Shown here one piece after another: positions 29,001 to 39,674 of a DNA stretch of 64,000 nucleotides; positions within the stretch are counted from its first letter, which is position 1, and the number at the start of each line of letters is the position of its first letter. Position numbers and translations under genes: made by a program. Where the stretch lies: NCBI RefSeq assembly GCF_001625305.1, contig NW_017803843.1, positions 1,383,825 to 1,447,824 of the forward strand, in the 5' to 3' direction. Source of the stretch: Branchiostoma belcheri. Lineage: Eukaryota > Chordata > Leptocardii > Amphioxiformes > Branchiostomatidae. Below the pieces are notes generated by a model, which was not told the DNA's origin, searched no databases, and worked only from the letters and a program-made list of their open reading frames with translations.

Positions 29001-32000
29001 TATGAAAACTTTTTGTCTTGCAGTTTCCTTGTTGGTAAAGACAAGTTGCTAGATCACTAAACTGCACTAGTCTACATATTCAGCATTACATTCTTTTACC
29101 TGTGCCCCAAGTTGTTCCTGAGCCAGGTGAAGGGCATCCCTCAGACTGGCAGCTGTCTCCTGCTCCACCTGCAGGGCATGCTGATGCTCCTCCTCCATCT
29201 TCTCACACCTGGACTGCAGCAGCTCCACCTCTGTCTGGTGACTGCACTGTAACTGCTGTAGCTCATCTTTCGTGTTCTTCAGCTTTGTTTCTGTCTCAGA
29301 CTGCAAGGAGGCACTGCTGAGCTGTAGCTCTTGTACTTCAAAGGCACTCTGCTCTGCTTTGGCAGTCATCTCAACCAGGAGGGTTTCTGTGTCACTCAGC
29401 TTGGTTTGCATTTCTTGCATTTGCTTTTTCAAGTCATCCTCTGTTGTAGCTGCTAACCTGCTGGCTTCTGCAGCTGTTGTCTGGAGCCTGTCAATCTCAG
29501 CTTGCAGCTCAGAAATCAGATCAGTCTTGTCTACAAGTTGCTTTTCCTTCTGTGCCATCTCCTCCTTGATGTCTGCAATCGCTGACCTGTCCTGCTCCTG
29601 TACAGCTCTGTGCTGAGCCGCTGAACTTTCCAGCAGTCTTTCAGCCTCCTGTTTTTCACTCTCTAGCCTGGCTACTTCAGCCTTCAGGGTATCACAAAAC
29701 AGCCTCTTCTCTGTAAGGTTCTGTGTCACTGTGGCCAGGGTTTGCTTGATACTTTCAATGTCAGCCTGTAGTTCTTGCTTTGCGGTGGTATGCTTCTCAC
29801 GTGTTTCTGTCAACTCTGCATCCCGTGCCTGAATGTCCTCCTCCAGCATGGCTACCTCCATTACTTTCTTGGCAAGCTCTGATTGGACGTCATCTCGCTC
29901 TTCCTGCATCCTACTGAGCTGGCTGTTCTTCTCTTGAATTGACTGATGAAGACCTTTCTGGCTGGATGACATTTCCTCTTCCACTCCCTCCAGCTCTGCC
30001 TTAAGATCTTCAATTTGCTTTCCTTGACTTTTTGTAGCCTCTTCCAAGTCACAGATCAGGTTGTCTTTTTCCACCATTACCTTCCTCATCCCCTCCATCT
30101 CTGCCTTGTGCACCTCCACCTGTGCAGTCAGGGACATGTTTGTGTTTCCGGTGGTCTCAAGCTCAAGTTGCAGTTGGGACAGCTCAGTCTGAGCTTCCTC
30201 CAAGCTCTTTGTGGTGTCATCTATATCTTCCTGCAGGATCTGAAGCTGTGCCTGTGTTTCCTGAAGCTGTTTCCTCAAGTTTTCCCTTTCAACTTCAGAC
30301 TCTTTCCTTAGATTGCCTTGACTTTCCTCCATCTTTTCCAGCTGTGCAGACTTCTGCTCCAGGGTTTCTTTTGTGGCCTTCAGCTCACTCAGCACACCCT
30401 CCTTCTCACTTTTCAAGGCTGTGATTGTGGAGTCTGAATTTTTTTGATTATCCTCCAGGGCCTTGGACAGCTGTGACAGCATGCTGCTTATGTCCTTTAC
30501 GTCAGCTTCAGCTCTTTCTAGCTTAATGTTGGCCTCTTCAAGCTGTTCTTGTAGCTGTATTTTTTCAGCCTGGCTGGTAGCAATGGTGTTGTTCAGCCTG
30601 CCTACACTCTCATCCATTTCTGTTTGAGTAGAGTCCAGCTTCTTACTTAACTCTGAGACATTGGCTTCCAACTGAGTTTTCTGTTCTTGTACATTTGCAT
30701 TTTCAGCCTCTAGTGCTCCAAGCTCCCGCTGCAGTGTATCACAGCGAGACGACAGCTCCTGACAGTGCTGTTCCAATTGGGCCTTGGCTGTTGCTTGCTG
30801 TTCAAACTGCTGTGTCATTCCATCAAGGTCACTTTGCTGGTTGTCAAGGTCAAACTGGGCTTTACTGAGTTCAGCTTGCAGCGAGTCTCTCTCCTCTTCA
30901 ACTCGGTTGAGTGATGCTTGGAGATCCTCAATCTTCCCAGCTGACTTGGTCTCTGCTTCTTTATTGTTTTGAAGAAGGGCAGCTATCTGTTCTTCAAAGG
31001 ACTGCATTTTCTTTTCTCTTTCTTCTCCTGTGGCCTCCAGCTTGTTCAACTCATCAGAAAGTCTGGTGCACTCTCCTGTTTTGTCATCTACCATAAGCTG
31101 TAACTGTTCTAGCTGTGTTTCCAGAGATTTGACCATGGTCTCCTTGTCTTCCATGTCCATCTGTGTCAGCTGCAGCTGTGAGTGCAGACTGCCCAACTCC
31201 TGGCTCTGCTCCTCCTGTTTCAGCACCAACTCTTCCCTCAGACTCTGGGTCAAGGTCTGGAGAGACTCTGTCTGATCCTGGAGCTCTGCTATTGTCACAT
31301 CCTTCCCTTCTGCTTCCTTCCCTAACTCTGACAGCCTGCTCTGCAGGTTTTCACTTTGCAGCTGACTTTCTGAAAGCTTGTCTGAAGCTGTCTCCAGGTC
31401 AGCCCTCAGCTTCTGTAAAGTCTCACTTTGTTGGTTTAGTTGAGAAGTCAGAGACTCCATCAGTTCTCCACCTGACTGCAGCTCCAGTTTGGAGGATGCC
31501 AGCTCATCTGCAGTCTTCTGGGCTTTAGTTTTAAGGTTTTCCAGCTCCTCTTCCTTGGTCTGGAGTTGGGATTTGTTATTCTGCATGGCCAGGTTTGCCT
31601 GCTCTAACTGATCGGTTGCAACTCTCAGCTTCTCCTCTTTGCATTCAACTTCCAGTCGCAGGGAGTCAACATCCTTCTGTGCTGTCTGCAGTTCTGTGTT
31701 CAGGACTTGTATCTCCTCTCGCCTGGCTTGTACTTCAGAGTGGCTGTTCTCCATGGACAGGGTGGCACACTCCAGCTGTTCCTCCGTAGCTCTAAGTTTC
31801 TCTTCCTTATCCTGAAGATCCTGCTTGAAGTTATCGACATCCTTCTGGGCACTCTGGAGTTCTGCCTCTAACTCTGTGATCTTGGCATCCTTCTCTGTCA
31901 CATGGTCCTGGGCAGTTGCCATGGCAGCCTGAGCCTTCTCCAGCTGTGTCTGCAGTTCCTCCTGCTGCTCTCTCTGGTCGTCCACGTCCATCTGCAGGAC

Positions 32001-35000
32001 CTCCATCTTCCCCTGCAGCATCTGTTTCTCATCTGTGGCTTCCTGCAGCTCAGACTTCAGCGATACCAGCTGATGCTCCTTGGCTTCAACTGCTGACTTC
32101 TGGGTCTCACACTCCTGTGACAAGCTGCTGGCCTCTTGCTGCAGCTCAGTAACCTTTTGCTGCAGTTCTTCTGCCATCCTAGCTGCGGTGGACTCTGTGT
32201 CTTGCAGCTGAGCTCTTGCAGCCTCTAACTGCATATCCTTGGATTTCACTGCCTCTTCTTGACTTTCCAATTGACCCTCCAGCTTGGCTGTCTCACTTTC
32301 AAGTTGATTAACCTTGTTCTGTAGCTCTTTGGTCACTTTGTCAGCAGATTCTTCGGTGTCCTGTAGTTTGTTCTCAATTTCTGCCAGCTGTGCCTGTGCA
32401 GACATATGCAGCTGGGTAACCTGCAGGTGCTTCTCATTCAGCTGGTCCAGTTGTTGCTGCAGCTGCTTGTTGTTTGCTTTCTCCTGGTCTAGCTGAGATG
32501 ACACTTCACAGAGCTCTTTACCGATACTGCTCTGCTCTTCCTTAGCACCTTGAATCTGAAGGTCTTTGTTTTCCAAGGCTTCCTGCTGGCTGTCTAGTTT
32601 AACAGTCAGCTCTGACAGCTCCTTGTTCAGCTTGGCCACTTGTTCCTCTAACCCCTTTGTGGCCTTGTCGGCATCAGCCTCCATTTCTTGTAGTCTGGCC
32701 TCAGCTTTCTGCAGCTCTTCCTGTCTGGCACTATACTGCAGATACAGTTGCTGTTGCTGGGCTGTCAAGTCATCGTGCTGTCCCCAAAGCTGTGCAAGGC
32801 TATCCTGTTTCTCCTCCAACTGCTGTGTCACTGATGCCACCTGCTGGGCAGAGCTGCTGAGTTCCTCTTTCACCTTCTGCAGCTGTGCATCCCGTTCTGT
32901 CAGAAGCTGCTCACTGTGCCCTAGTTTGGCCTCCAGGTTAGCCTGGGTCTCCTTCAGCTCTGTCTTGATACTTGAAAGAGCCTCTTCTTTGTCCTGCAAA
33001 GTCTGCTGGAGAGTGGTCATTTCCTTCTGGAGCTCCCTTCAAACACAAAAAAAGATATGTCGAGACTGTTAAAACTTGAACTTTAAACGTAAGCAGGCTA
33101 AGAGACATTACTGGTTGTGTAAAAGAAAATCTCTATATCCAACTTGAACTTAAGTTTAGAGACTTTTTTCCTCAGACTGTATCAGTTCAGGTACGATAGT
33201 TATCTACAGACAGTGGTAGCGCTGATAGTCTTACTGGAGTTTCTCCTGCCCAGTCTTGAGCTCAGTCTCCGCTGACTCGGACCGGTGGCGGTACTTGGAT
33301 GTTTCTTCCTCAGACTTCTGAAGTGTGTCCAGCAGGTCACTGGCCTCCTTGGCCTTGTTGTCAGCCAGCTCACAGGCCTTCTTGTAGTCAGCCTGGTGGA
33401 AACATTCATAATTTTTCAGCCAATTGCAGAAAATTGTCATGATAAATGTCAACAGAAGGAACTAACTAATTGCATATTTACAGCTGCAACACCATTAGTG
33501 ATAATGTTTTTAATAATGAAACATGCAGTTACCTGTAATGTAGTGTTTTCCTTCTTCAGTCCATCAGTGGTGGCCCTGAGCTGGGCAGTCTGCAGCTCCA
33601 CAGAGTTGTAGGCTTTCTTCACCTCCTCCTCCAGTTCTGCCACTCGAGCCTCAACCACACCCTTCTCCTGACGGACAGTGTCCATCTCAGAACGCAGCTG
33701 GGTGGACTCATCCTGGAGACAGGAGCAGGAGAAAAGTTACCAACCTTTTAAACTTACAAGTGCCATTGTCTCAAATGAAGAAAATTCACACCCTAAAATT
33801 GACCTTGGTCTAAAAATGTTTGGTAAACTGGATATAAATAAATCACACCTGGGCCTGCTTGAGTCTGTTGTCCATGTCTGTAAGCCTTTCCTCTGCCTTC
33901 TGCAGGTCCTGTAATCTATCTTCCTGGCATTTCTGCAGGCCAGACAACTCCTCATCCTTTTTGGCTAGCTCTTGCTCCTGTGTTTTCTGTGCCTGGAATG
34001 AAGAAAATCCACAGCTCTTTTAAATCACCCAACAAGGCAGGGATGCATTCCAAGAGTAAGAACGTAATGAGAATGAATATATATGTTGTAGTAAACCCAC
34101 ACTCTGCATATCCACATTACCCAGTGATTCCTACCTCCTGTGCCCTGGCCTCCATCTCCCTGCCCCGTGCCTCCAGCTGGGCGATGCTGTTCTGCAGCTC
34201 CTTCTTGTCCTTCTCCAGCTGCGAGGTTCTCCGTTCAGTCTCCTGCTGCTGTTCCTTCACCTGGTCCTTCAGCTGCCGGGTCTCATCCTGCAACTCATTC
34301 CTGGTGCCCTGGAGCGAATAGAGAGAGGACCATGGCTTCATTAATACACTGTTATAGTGATGGTATCGTTTTCATGGGGAAAGTTTTGTTCTCACGTCTT
34401 CTAGGTTAATGTAATTTTGAATTCTAGACCATCCTTTTCAGATTCCTGTCTAGTGTAAAACAGAAAACATGGGCACAGCACAGTTGAACTGTAGTCTTGC
34501 ACTCACCTGTAGGTTCTTGAGGTCTGTCTTTAGCTGCTGATGTTCCCTCTGCAGGGCTGATAACTCAGCACTGCTCTCCTTACTCTTCTTGAGCTGCTCC
34601 TGTAGGTTGGCCAGGTCATAGTCCTTCTTCTCCAGCTGGGAGCTGAGTTTGTCCCGCTCTGTCGTCAGGGTCTGCAGCTGTTTCTTAGCCTCGGCAGTCA
34701 GTTTCTCCTGGTGAGTGGCCTTGTTCTCTGTGTTCTGGGATAATTGAACATGTTCAGTTAACTTAGTAAATTTAAAACAAAAGAACACAGGAATTTGTGT
34801 GCAAGTATGGAAACGCTTTTCCTTGGGGAGTGACTAATGGGTTCAAGTCAGTCATTGTCTTGGCCCAAATATAACATTTCGCAACTTCTATGAGCTTTAA
34901 TGGGATTATGCTCCACAAGTGTTGTTTCAAAACAGGAAAGCACACTGACCAGTAGTTTCTGTTTGAGTTCCTGGATGTGTTTCTCCTGCCGTGCACTCTC

Positions 35001-38000
35001 GTCTGCCTTGTTGGTGAGTGAGTCTCGCTCCCTGGTCATCTCCTGGAGCTGTTTCTTTATCTCTGCCACAGACGCTTCCTTAGACTTCATGTTCTGCTCA
35101 GCACACTGTAAGAAATTCAGCAGAAACTGGCTCTTTAAAAACTTGAGGTAACAAAACTGGAATTATGTTGAAGATTTTACTGGGCTTTTATGTTGTTATA
35201 GTTGCGATAAGAGCTGCCCAATCCTTGATACTCTGAATAAAAACATTGTATTTAATTTATGTGATGCTTTCTTGATGTGCTGTGAATAAAAATACTAGTA
35301 GTATACATTAGATACAAGTTTTCTGTTAGATACTGAGTACGGAAATATATGTTAAACATAAATACAACAGACAAACCTGAAGTTTCTGCTGCAGTTCCAG
35401 GAGTTGTTTCTCCAGTTTGCCCTTCTCCCTGTCTGTACCCTCAGCCTCTGCCTGCACCTTGTTCCTCTCATTCTGGGCCTGTTGGATCTCCTGCTGGAGT
35501 TTGTTCCTGGTCTCCTGGTGCTGTTTGTCCATGGAGGCAAGCATCTGAGCCTGTTGTGCTATCTGGAAAAACAAAGCATTAAAATACAATTATGCAAAAA
35601 AGAAAAAGTTTTTCCTTCAATCTCCCAAACTTGCAATACAACTAAAACACTACATTCAGCAGTTAATTCCACTTTTCCTATCCTAGTACATTAATGCTTT
35701 TTAAAAATCAGCATATTGGATAAAACACACAGTTTTGGCCTGGAAGACGTGTCACCGCTCGGTCCTACACTAAAAGCCACTATGGAAGCTAGAACACTAT
35801 GAGACCATATAATGATGAGTCTCGTTTTCGTGCAAGATCACAAAATGTCCATGAATATCGGAATTATGTCTATTTCTACCAGAAAACCTACCTCTGCATT
35901 GAGCTCCCGTTCCCTTTCCTTGAGTCTCTGCTCGTGTGACTGGCGAGCAGATTCAGCATTATGACGCTGACACTCCAACTCCTGGCCGAGAGACTTCAAC
36001 TTCTTCTCAAGCTCAGCAATCTGAGGAATTCAACAATGTTTGTCAGCACATCTTAATTTAAAGGTAAACAATTGCAAATCAAAATGAAACTTTTTCAAAA
36101 TTATCCAAACTGTGGCTCAGATAGATACTTCTTTACTATCTTAAGATACTATAATACAGATACATGACATTGCATACATACCTTCGCTTGACTCTGCTCA
36201 TGTTGGTTCTTTGTCTTGCTGGCCTCATCTTGCATCTTGGAGACAGTTTTGTCCCTGTCCTGCAGGGTACATGTCAGCTTCTGCACCTGCTCCTGCGCCT
36301 CATTCACCAGCGCCACCTGGCGCTGCAGTTCTGTTTCTTTCCCCTGCAGCTGCAGCTCCAACTGGGACAGCTGAGTCTTCAGGTCTGAGGATGGGAGATG
36401 ACATGAAGATCATATGTACATGCACTTGATAGCAACATAGCACTGGAAGTTCTATGCTATTACTGAACTCTATGGGTGGCAGCATGGACCAAATAGAATA
36501 CCTTAGCTTTATACTGGTAACACAGTAGTAATACAGAATACTGTATATCAGAAAAACTTACGGACAGCATTTGCATTTCCTTCAAATAAGTCTTTATCCT
36601 GGTATAAAGTATTGTAATCAACAATTATCTAGGCAAAAGTTATTTTTTCTGCTAGAGATGAAGTGATCCTACCTTCTGTCTGTTTCCTGGAGTCCTGTAG
36701 AAGACCCTGCAGCCTGATCAGCTCTGTGTTATCCACCTGTGGGGCAAGTGGGGGAGGGGGGGTACCGAAGGGATCTTGTTTTTAGTCTGAGACCTGGTCC
36801 GAGGGGTGCTGACTGGGCCAGCTGGTGAGCCAAACGACACGAGGTCAAAGGAAACAGCCACATTGGACTTTGCTGGGGTGGCAGCAGAGGAAGCAGCCTG
36901 TTTCTCATTCAACTGTGAACAAAGCAAAGCTCAGAGTTAGAAAACAGCCTGTGAGCAGCAGTGCACTTCCTAAATCAATTTTCCTTCCAATTTCTTTCAT
37001 TGAGGGAAAAGGGACAAAAAGTTCTATTACCGTTTGTTTGAGGTGTTTAAGCTCAGTGTTGACCCTGTTGAATTCAGCTGCGTCCCTGTCTCGCTGACTC
37101 TCCAGGTCAGTTATCTTCTTCTTCAGCTGGGAGCTTTCATCATCACTGCTACTCCCACTTCCATCTGTGGTCAGTCAAGACATCAAGTTTAGCATGTGAA
37201 GGTCTCTAAAACCTTGCAACAGTCTCCAGCTCTATACAATTTCAAATTAATGTATCTTAAAAGAATACAATGGCACTGTGCACACAAAATGTATGTAAAC
37301 AAATGTGGAAACAGATTTTTTAACACTAGTAATGAGATGTATGTATCTTGTGGAGTTACTAACAGATTTCCTTCCAACTTACGTCTCCTACTCCCCGTGT
37401 ACTCCTGGCTCCTCCCACGCTCCAGCTCAAACTGCAGCTTTTTTATCTCATGCTGCAGGTTCTTGATTTTCTCTATCTTCCCACCTAACTCCTGACGCTG
37501 GTGGTTGGACGCCTCCTGTCCAAAGAAAACAGGTGTATTCAGTATGGCGTCACTGCATGAGAGTAGCTACTATATGTATCTTTTGATTTCTTCCTATATT
37601 CAACTATACAAGTTACCTACAATGACATTTCAAATACTAGTAGTATACAAAAAGCGTACCTGCAGCTGTGAATTCTCAGCATGTAGTTTCTCAGCCCGAT
37701 GCTGCGCCTTGGCGAGTTCCTGTTCCACACGCTCCAGGTCCCCCTTCAGCTGGTGGTTCCTGCCAGTCTCTGTGTCCAGCGAAGCCTTGGCGTGAGACAA
37801 CTGCCCTTCCATACAGGACACCAGGGATTCTTTTGTCTGCAGGTCATGCTGAATCTTCTCTCTCTTCTTCTGAAGGTCCTCACAGGACTCAACAAGGGTC
37901 TGGTTCTCTCGTTTCATAATGGTTACCTGGGTGGGAAGATATAAATACAACAATGCATCAGTATGTTGGGCATGTATCCAAGATTGCTAGTTTACACAGA

Positions 38001-38410
38001 AAATGGTGAGCAGTACTAAGAGTAAGACACATTCACCTGGTTAAAGGATGACCTATAACTTAGTATAAGTGTAAAGGACAATAAAGCGAAAAAAGTTCAA
38101 CACACTGCCTGCATATCTTCATCAATAGACAACATCTATTGATTGAGATGTGAATAGGTTGTCATAAGAAACAAAAGTTGTCTGTAGCTAAGAAAATAAA
38201 CTTAGGAAGGACCAGTTGTTTTCTCACCTTATTCTTCTCCTCTTCTAAGTTGCGTTTTGTTTTCTGCAGCGTCTGCTCCAGACTGTCCATCTGGAACTGT
38301 CGCTGTTTCTGCTCCTTCTTCAGCTTCTCCAGGTTTGCCTCGATCTCAGTGACTTTCTGGAGAGCCCGTGTGGGCAATCCATCCTTCCACTCTTGAGCTG
38401 CCCAGCTCAT
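22882..38410 (-). CDS. CENPF: Centromere protein F (CENP-F/mitosin)
   Basis: Large coiled-coil protein of the nuclear matrix, nuclear envelope and kinetochore. In vertebrates it binds microtubules, dynein regulators and Bub1, and it is farnesylated. The 27 coding exons listed separately join in frame to about 3400 codons (human is about 3200). The N-terminus MSWAAQEWKDGLPTRALQK matches human MSWALEEWKEGLPTRALQK (from memory). Near the C-terminus come LEEKTKEADENLGKY, EGLPEVVSKGFSDIPSGQ and KSPYIVRRM, as in human, then the terminal ENCKVQ, the same CAAX box. The middle is glutamine/glutamate-rich heptad repeat with internal duplications. A KRRR cluster near residue 3170 is a likely nuclear signal. 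One frame problem lies between exons 5 and 6. Expression is probably cell-cycle dependent, given the CCAAT/CHR-like promoter. Confidence 0.97.
23418..23590 (-). CDS. CENPF: CENPF coding exon 26
   Basis: 57 codons plus two leading bases. Basic, Ser/Thr-rich, disordered tail (VSSLRRTHSRD, GARRVTRSQASQEK) with several potential proline-independent phosphosites. Confidence 0.9.
23842..23982 (-). CDS. CENPF: CENPF coding exon 25, conserved C-terminal box
   Basis: Codes GFSDIPSGQKSPYIVRRM, matching human GFADIPTGKTSPYILRRT, then a Ser-rich basic stretch. This box marks CENP-F and lies in the C-terminal microtubule-binding region. Phase 1 on both sides. Confidence 0.96.
24093..24777 (-). CDS. CENPF: CENPF coding exon 24, C-terminal region with NLS
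   Basis: 228 codons plus one base. It opens with LEESLKKAKQDLEEKTKEAD, like human LKETLEEKTKEAD. A Ser/Thr-rich linker follows, then a basic cluster (KSDRRKSLSMKRRRSTR), a likely bipartite nuclear signal. It ends EGLPEVVSK at the start of the conserved C-terminal box. Confidence 0.96.
25124..25234 (-). CDS. CENPF: CENPF coding exon 23
   Basis: 37 codons in phase 0 (GKLQLTLRNARQLEKDLSSL to ANENLTKQ), end of the long coiled coil. Confidence 0.92.
25410..25700 (-). CDS. CENPF: CENPF coding exon 22
   Basis: 97 codons in phase 0, coiled coil (DKEIESLQSEYEALKQQLQA to KLQKDKDALQ). Confidence 0.93.
25844..25966 (-). CDS. CENPF: CENPF coding exon 21
   Basis: 41 codons in phase 0 (LDLETSQSEKSGLQEKIDQL to TKAELALK). 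It repeats the opening part of exons 19 and 20 (LDLE.SQSEK..LQ), i.e. a third, shortened copy of the repeat unit. Confidence 0.9.
26153..26497 (-). CDS. CENPF: CENPF coding exon 20 (duplicated exon)
   Basis: 115 codons in phase 0. Its second half differs from the end of exon 18 at only 6 of 79 residues, closer than to the neighbouring exon 19. Confidence 0.92.
26661..27005 (-). CDS. CENPF: CENPF coding exon 19 (duplicated exon)
   Basis: 115 codons in phase 0, exactly the length of exon 20 and homologous over its whole length (LDLEASQSEKASLQ, TSLIQTAEEISTLKDQY, QEHQLISQELTSTMGQLQE). Can be skipped without frame loss. Confidence 0.93.
27157..28413 (-). CDS. CENPF: CENPF coding exon 18
   Basis: 419 codons in phase 0, coiled coil. 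Its last 79 codons are a copy of the repeat that also forms exons 19 and 20 (QEHQLISQELTSTMGQLQE in all three), so this exon carries the first copy of an internal duplication. Confidence 0.94.
28702..28827 (-). CDS. CENPF: CENPF coding exon 17
   Basis: 42 codons in phase 0, coiled coil (MLEQTQRLAELGAELQQSQN to MKKLQHQ), with donor GTATG at 28701. Confidence 0.88.
29100..33036 (-). CDS. CENPF: CENPF coding exon 16, giant coiled-coil exon
   Basis: A single 3937-nt exon of about 1312 codons (roughly residues 829-2141) with no stop, made of Glu/Gln/Leu/Ser heptads without proline-rich breaks. It is the sequence-divergent core of the protein. The large central exon resembles the long exons of vertebrate CENPF. 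Long antisense open frames here are a by-product of its codon content. Confidence 0.96.
33235..33392 (-). CDS. CENPF: CENPF coding exon 15
   Basis: 52 codons plus two bases (ADYKKACELADNKAKEASDL to TGQEKL). The phase-2 donor (GTAAG at 33234) matches the one-base start of exon 16. Confidence 0.9.
33533..33712 (-). CDS. CENPF: CENPF coding exon 14
   Basis: 60 codons in phase 0, coiled coil (DESTQLRSEMDTVRQEKGVV to LKKENTTLQ). Confidence 0.92.
33849..33992 (-). CDS. CENPF: CENPF coding exon 13
   Basis: 48 codons in phase 0, coiled coil (AQKTQEQELAKKDEELSGLQ to MDNRLKQAQ). Too split to be recognised by a long-ORF search; found from splice sites and phase. Confidence 0.9.
34135..34308 (-). CDS. 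CENPF: CENPF coding exon 12
   Basis: 58 codons in phase 0, highly charged coiled coil (GTRNELQDETRQLKDQVKEQ to EMEARAQE). Confidence 0.92.
34507..34734 (-). CDS. CENPF: CENPF coding exon 11
   Basis: 76 codons in phase 0, coiled coil (NTENKATHQEKLTAEAKKQL to LKTDLKNLQ). Confidence 0.92.
34950..35105 (-). CDS. CENPF: CENPF coding exon 10
   Basis: 52 codons in phase 0, coiled coil (CAEQNMKSKEASVAEIKKQL to LKQKLL). Acceptor AG at 35107-35106. Confidence 0.92.
35377..35562 (-). CDS. CENPF: CENPF coding exon 9
   Basis: 62 codons in phase 0, Gln-rich coiled coil (IAQQAQMLASMDKQHQETRN to LLELQQKLQ). Confidence 0.92.
35892..36020 (-). CDS. CENPF: CENPF coding exon 8
   Basis: 43 codons in phase 0. 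It holds the block ECQRHNAESARQSHEQRLKE, matching human SCQRQNAESARCSLEQKIKE, a strong orthology marker. Confidence 0.96.
36182..36384 (-). CDS. CENPF: CENPF coding exon 7
   Basis: 67 codons plus two leading bases. LSQLELQLQGKETELQRQV aligns with human INELELRLQGHEKEMKGQV. Confidence 0.93.
36673..36736 (-). CDS. CENPF: CENPF coding exon 6
   Basis: VDNTELIRLQGLLQDSRKQT, E, plus one base of the next codon; donor GTAGG at 36672. It is separated from exon 5 by only 29 bases (36737-36765). Confidence 0.85.
36766..36912 (-). CDS. CENPF: CENPF coding exon 5, low-complexity Ser/Thr/Pro segment
   Basis: 49 codons: LNEKQAASSAATPAKSN, then GPVSTPRTRSQTKNK, IPS. It corresponds to the Thr-Pro-rich interruption of the coiled coil in human CENP-F. 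The reading frame probably runs on into exon 6 through 30 bases, of which the assembly shows only 29. Confidence 0.85.
37031..37164 (-). CDS. CENPF: CENPF coding exon 4
   Basis: Starts in phase with exon 3 (two bases complete a His codon). A Ser/Asp-rich stretch (GSGSSSDDESS) is followed by coiled coil to KHLKQT. 44 full codons. Confidence 0.9.
37383..37515 (-). CDS. CENPF: CENPF coding exon 3
   Basis: 44 codons plus one base. KIKNLQHEIKKLQFELERGR is followed by a Ser/Arg-rich end; donor GTAAGT at 37382. Confidence 0.9.
37660..37926 (-). CDS. CENPF: CENPF coding exon 2
   Basis: 89 codons in phase 0. KRENQTLVESCEDLQKKREK aligns with human KRENQRLMEICESLEKTKQK. Coiled coil of the N-terminal microtubule-binding region. 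Confidence 0.95.
38228..38410 (-). CDS. CENPF: CENPF coding exon 1
   Basis: Residues 1-61. It begins MSWAAQEWKDGLPTRALQK and continues into coiled coil (QRQFQMDSLEQTLQKTKRNL), almost the human start. The ATG lies 8 nt after an acceptor (AG at 38420-38419), so the leader comes from an upstream exon. Confidence 0.97.
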
Positions 38411-38418
38411 GGCTACAC

Positions 38419-39674
38419 CTGAACATCAACATACATGTATCATAACAATATATACTCAAAGTTTCATGCATTGTATTCTCAAGCTCCGTTAAGGAATACA
38501 TACCTTAAAAAAACTTACATGTGAATCTAGATTTCAAATTGAAATCTATTTCTTTCAAAGTTTCATAAATTATAGATTAGTGCTTCACTTCTGTTCAGCA
38601 AGGTGGTACCTAAGAGTAAGACCCTGTTTTTACCAGACTTTAAAAAACTGGTTGAAGCCGCTAAATAACTACTGTAGTGGGGAAACCCAGCTAAAACCTC
38701 TAGCGTTCTTACCAGACTTTAAATAAACTGGTTTTGTAAAAATCCTGTCCGGTGAATATTCCGTTAATCAGCCATGATTGCAGATTGAACAAAAAGCCTT
38801 CTTCTAATATGCCATCTAGCTAGCATCTTCAGGTCCTTTACTGCGGCACTGATCTCTTGTCTTCGAGAAATCCTGCTGCCCCAACTTGACTGACAGTACC
38901 CCCACGTCCCCCACCCAGCTTTTTCTGTGTCTCCTACTCTCCAAAAAAGGGTATCAGAAGCTTGGTCTTGTCTGCCGACTAGGTTGCGTATGCTGATTAC
39001 ATTGCAAGATGAAGAAAACCAGTGGAAAAGAACTCAAAACATTTTTTAAAACCTGGAGGTCGCACACGGCCCAGATACTGAACCTGGAACTATGACGTAA
39101 AAACTGGTTGAATAAACCATTATCATTAAGACCAGGTTTTTCAAAAACCTTATCAATCCTTCCGATTCCCTAAAGAACTGGTTGATTTGCGTTCACAACA
39201 GGCTAAATACAAACCGTTTTTTCTCCGCTAACTATTTTGCAATTTCAACTCGTATGACTATGAACTAGGGTACATAAATTTGTATTAGCTTCATTGATGA
39301 ATAATTTCTAAGTAATATTAGCATAGAAGTGCCACTGACTCCGTTGCTACAGCTGAAGTACTAGTACTAACTAGGTAATCAGTCAGATTCAGAAGTTCTG
39401 TATCTAATATTAGATTCTAAACTGTTCAAAGACATAAACGACCAAGAATAAGATACATAAAGTAGGCTAATATCGCACCTTAACTCGAAAGATAACTTGT
39501 AAACATGAAATCGTCAGGCGATGTCTGAGGTCTGACTTCTAGTACTACTACATGTACTAGCACTACTATCATAATTTCCCAAAGAAAGAGATTTTTGGTG
39601 GGAAACACAAACGTCCATGTTATCGATTTGCTGATAGAAGATGCTGCCAAAAAAGGCGTTTCAAAAGTCCTTAC
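38419..39674. other. CENPF 5' UTR intron with unclassified repeat
   Basis: 1.26-kb intron between the candidate leader exon and coding exon 1. It has four copies of AACTGGTT (near 38645, 38725, 39102, 39175) and direct copies of TTACCAGACTTTAAA (38632 and 38710) and of TAAGACC..GTTTTT (38619 and 39147). This suggests a decayed repetitive element; I could not define its ends. Confidence 0.45.

Noticed and set aside
32566-33072. Plus-strand open frame of 168 codons, and other plus-strand frames across 29.1-33 kb and 24.1-24.8 kb
   Set aside because: They lie antisense to the CENPF coiled-coil exons; Glu/Gln/Leu/Ser codons on the minus strand read as Ser/Cys/Leu-rich open frames on the other. 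No independent start context or family similarity.
36718-36765. Open frame continuing past CENPF exon 5 into VPPLPHLPHRWITQS and a stop
   Set aside because: This is the frame produced by the short C run; the correct continuation is the exon 6 frame (VDNTEL), which matches the family.
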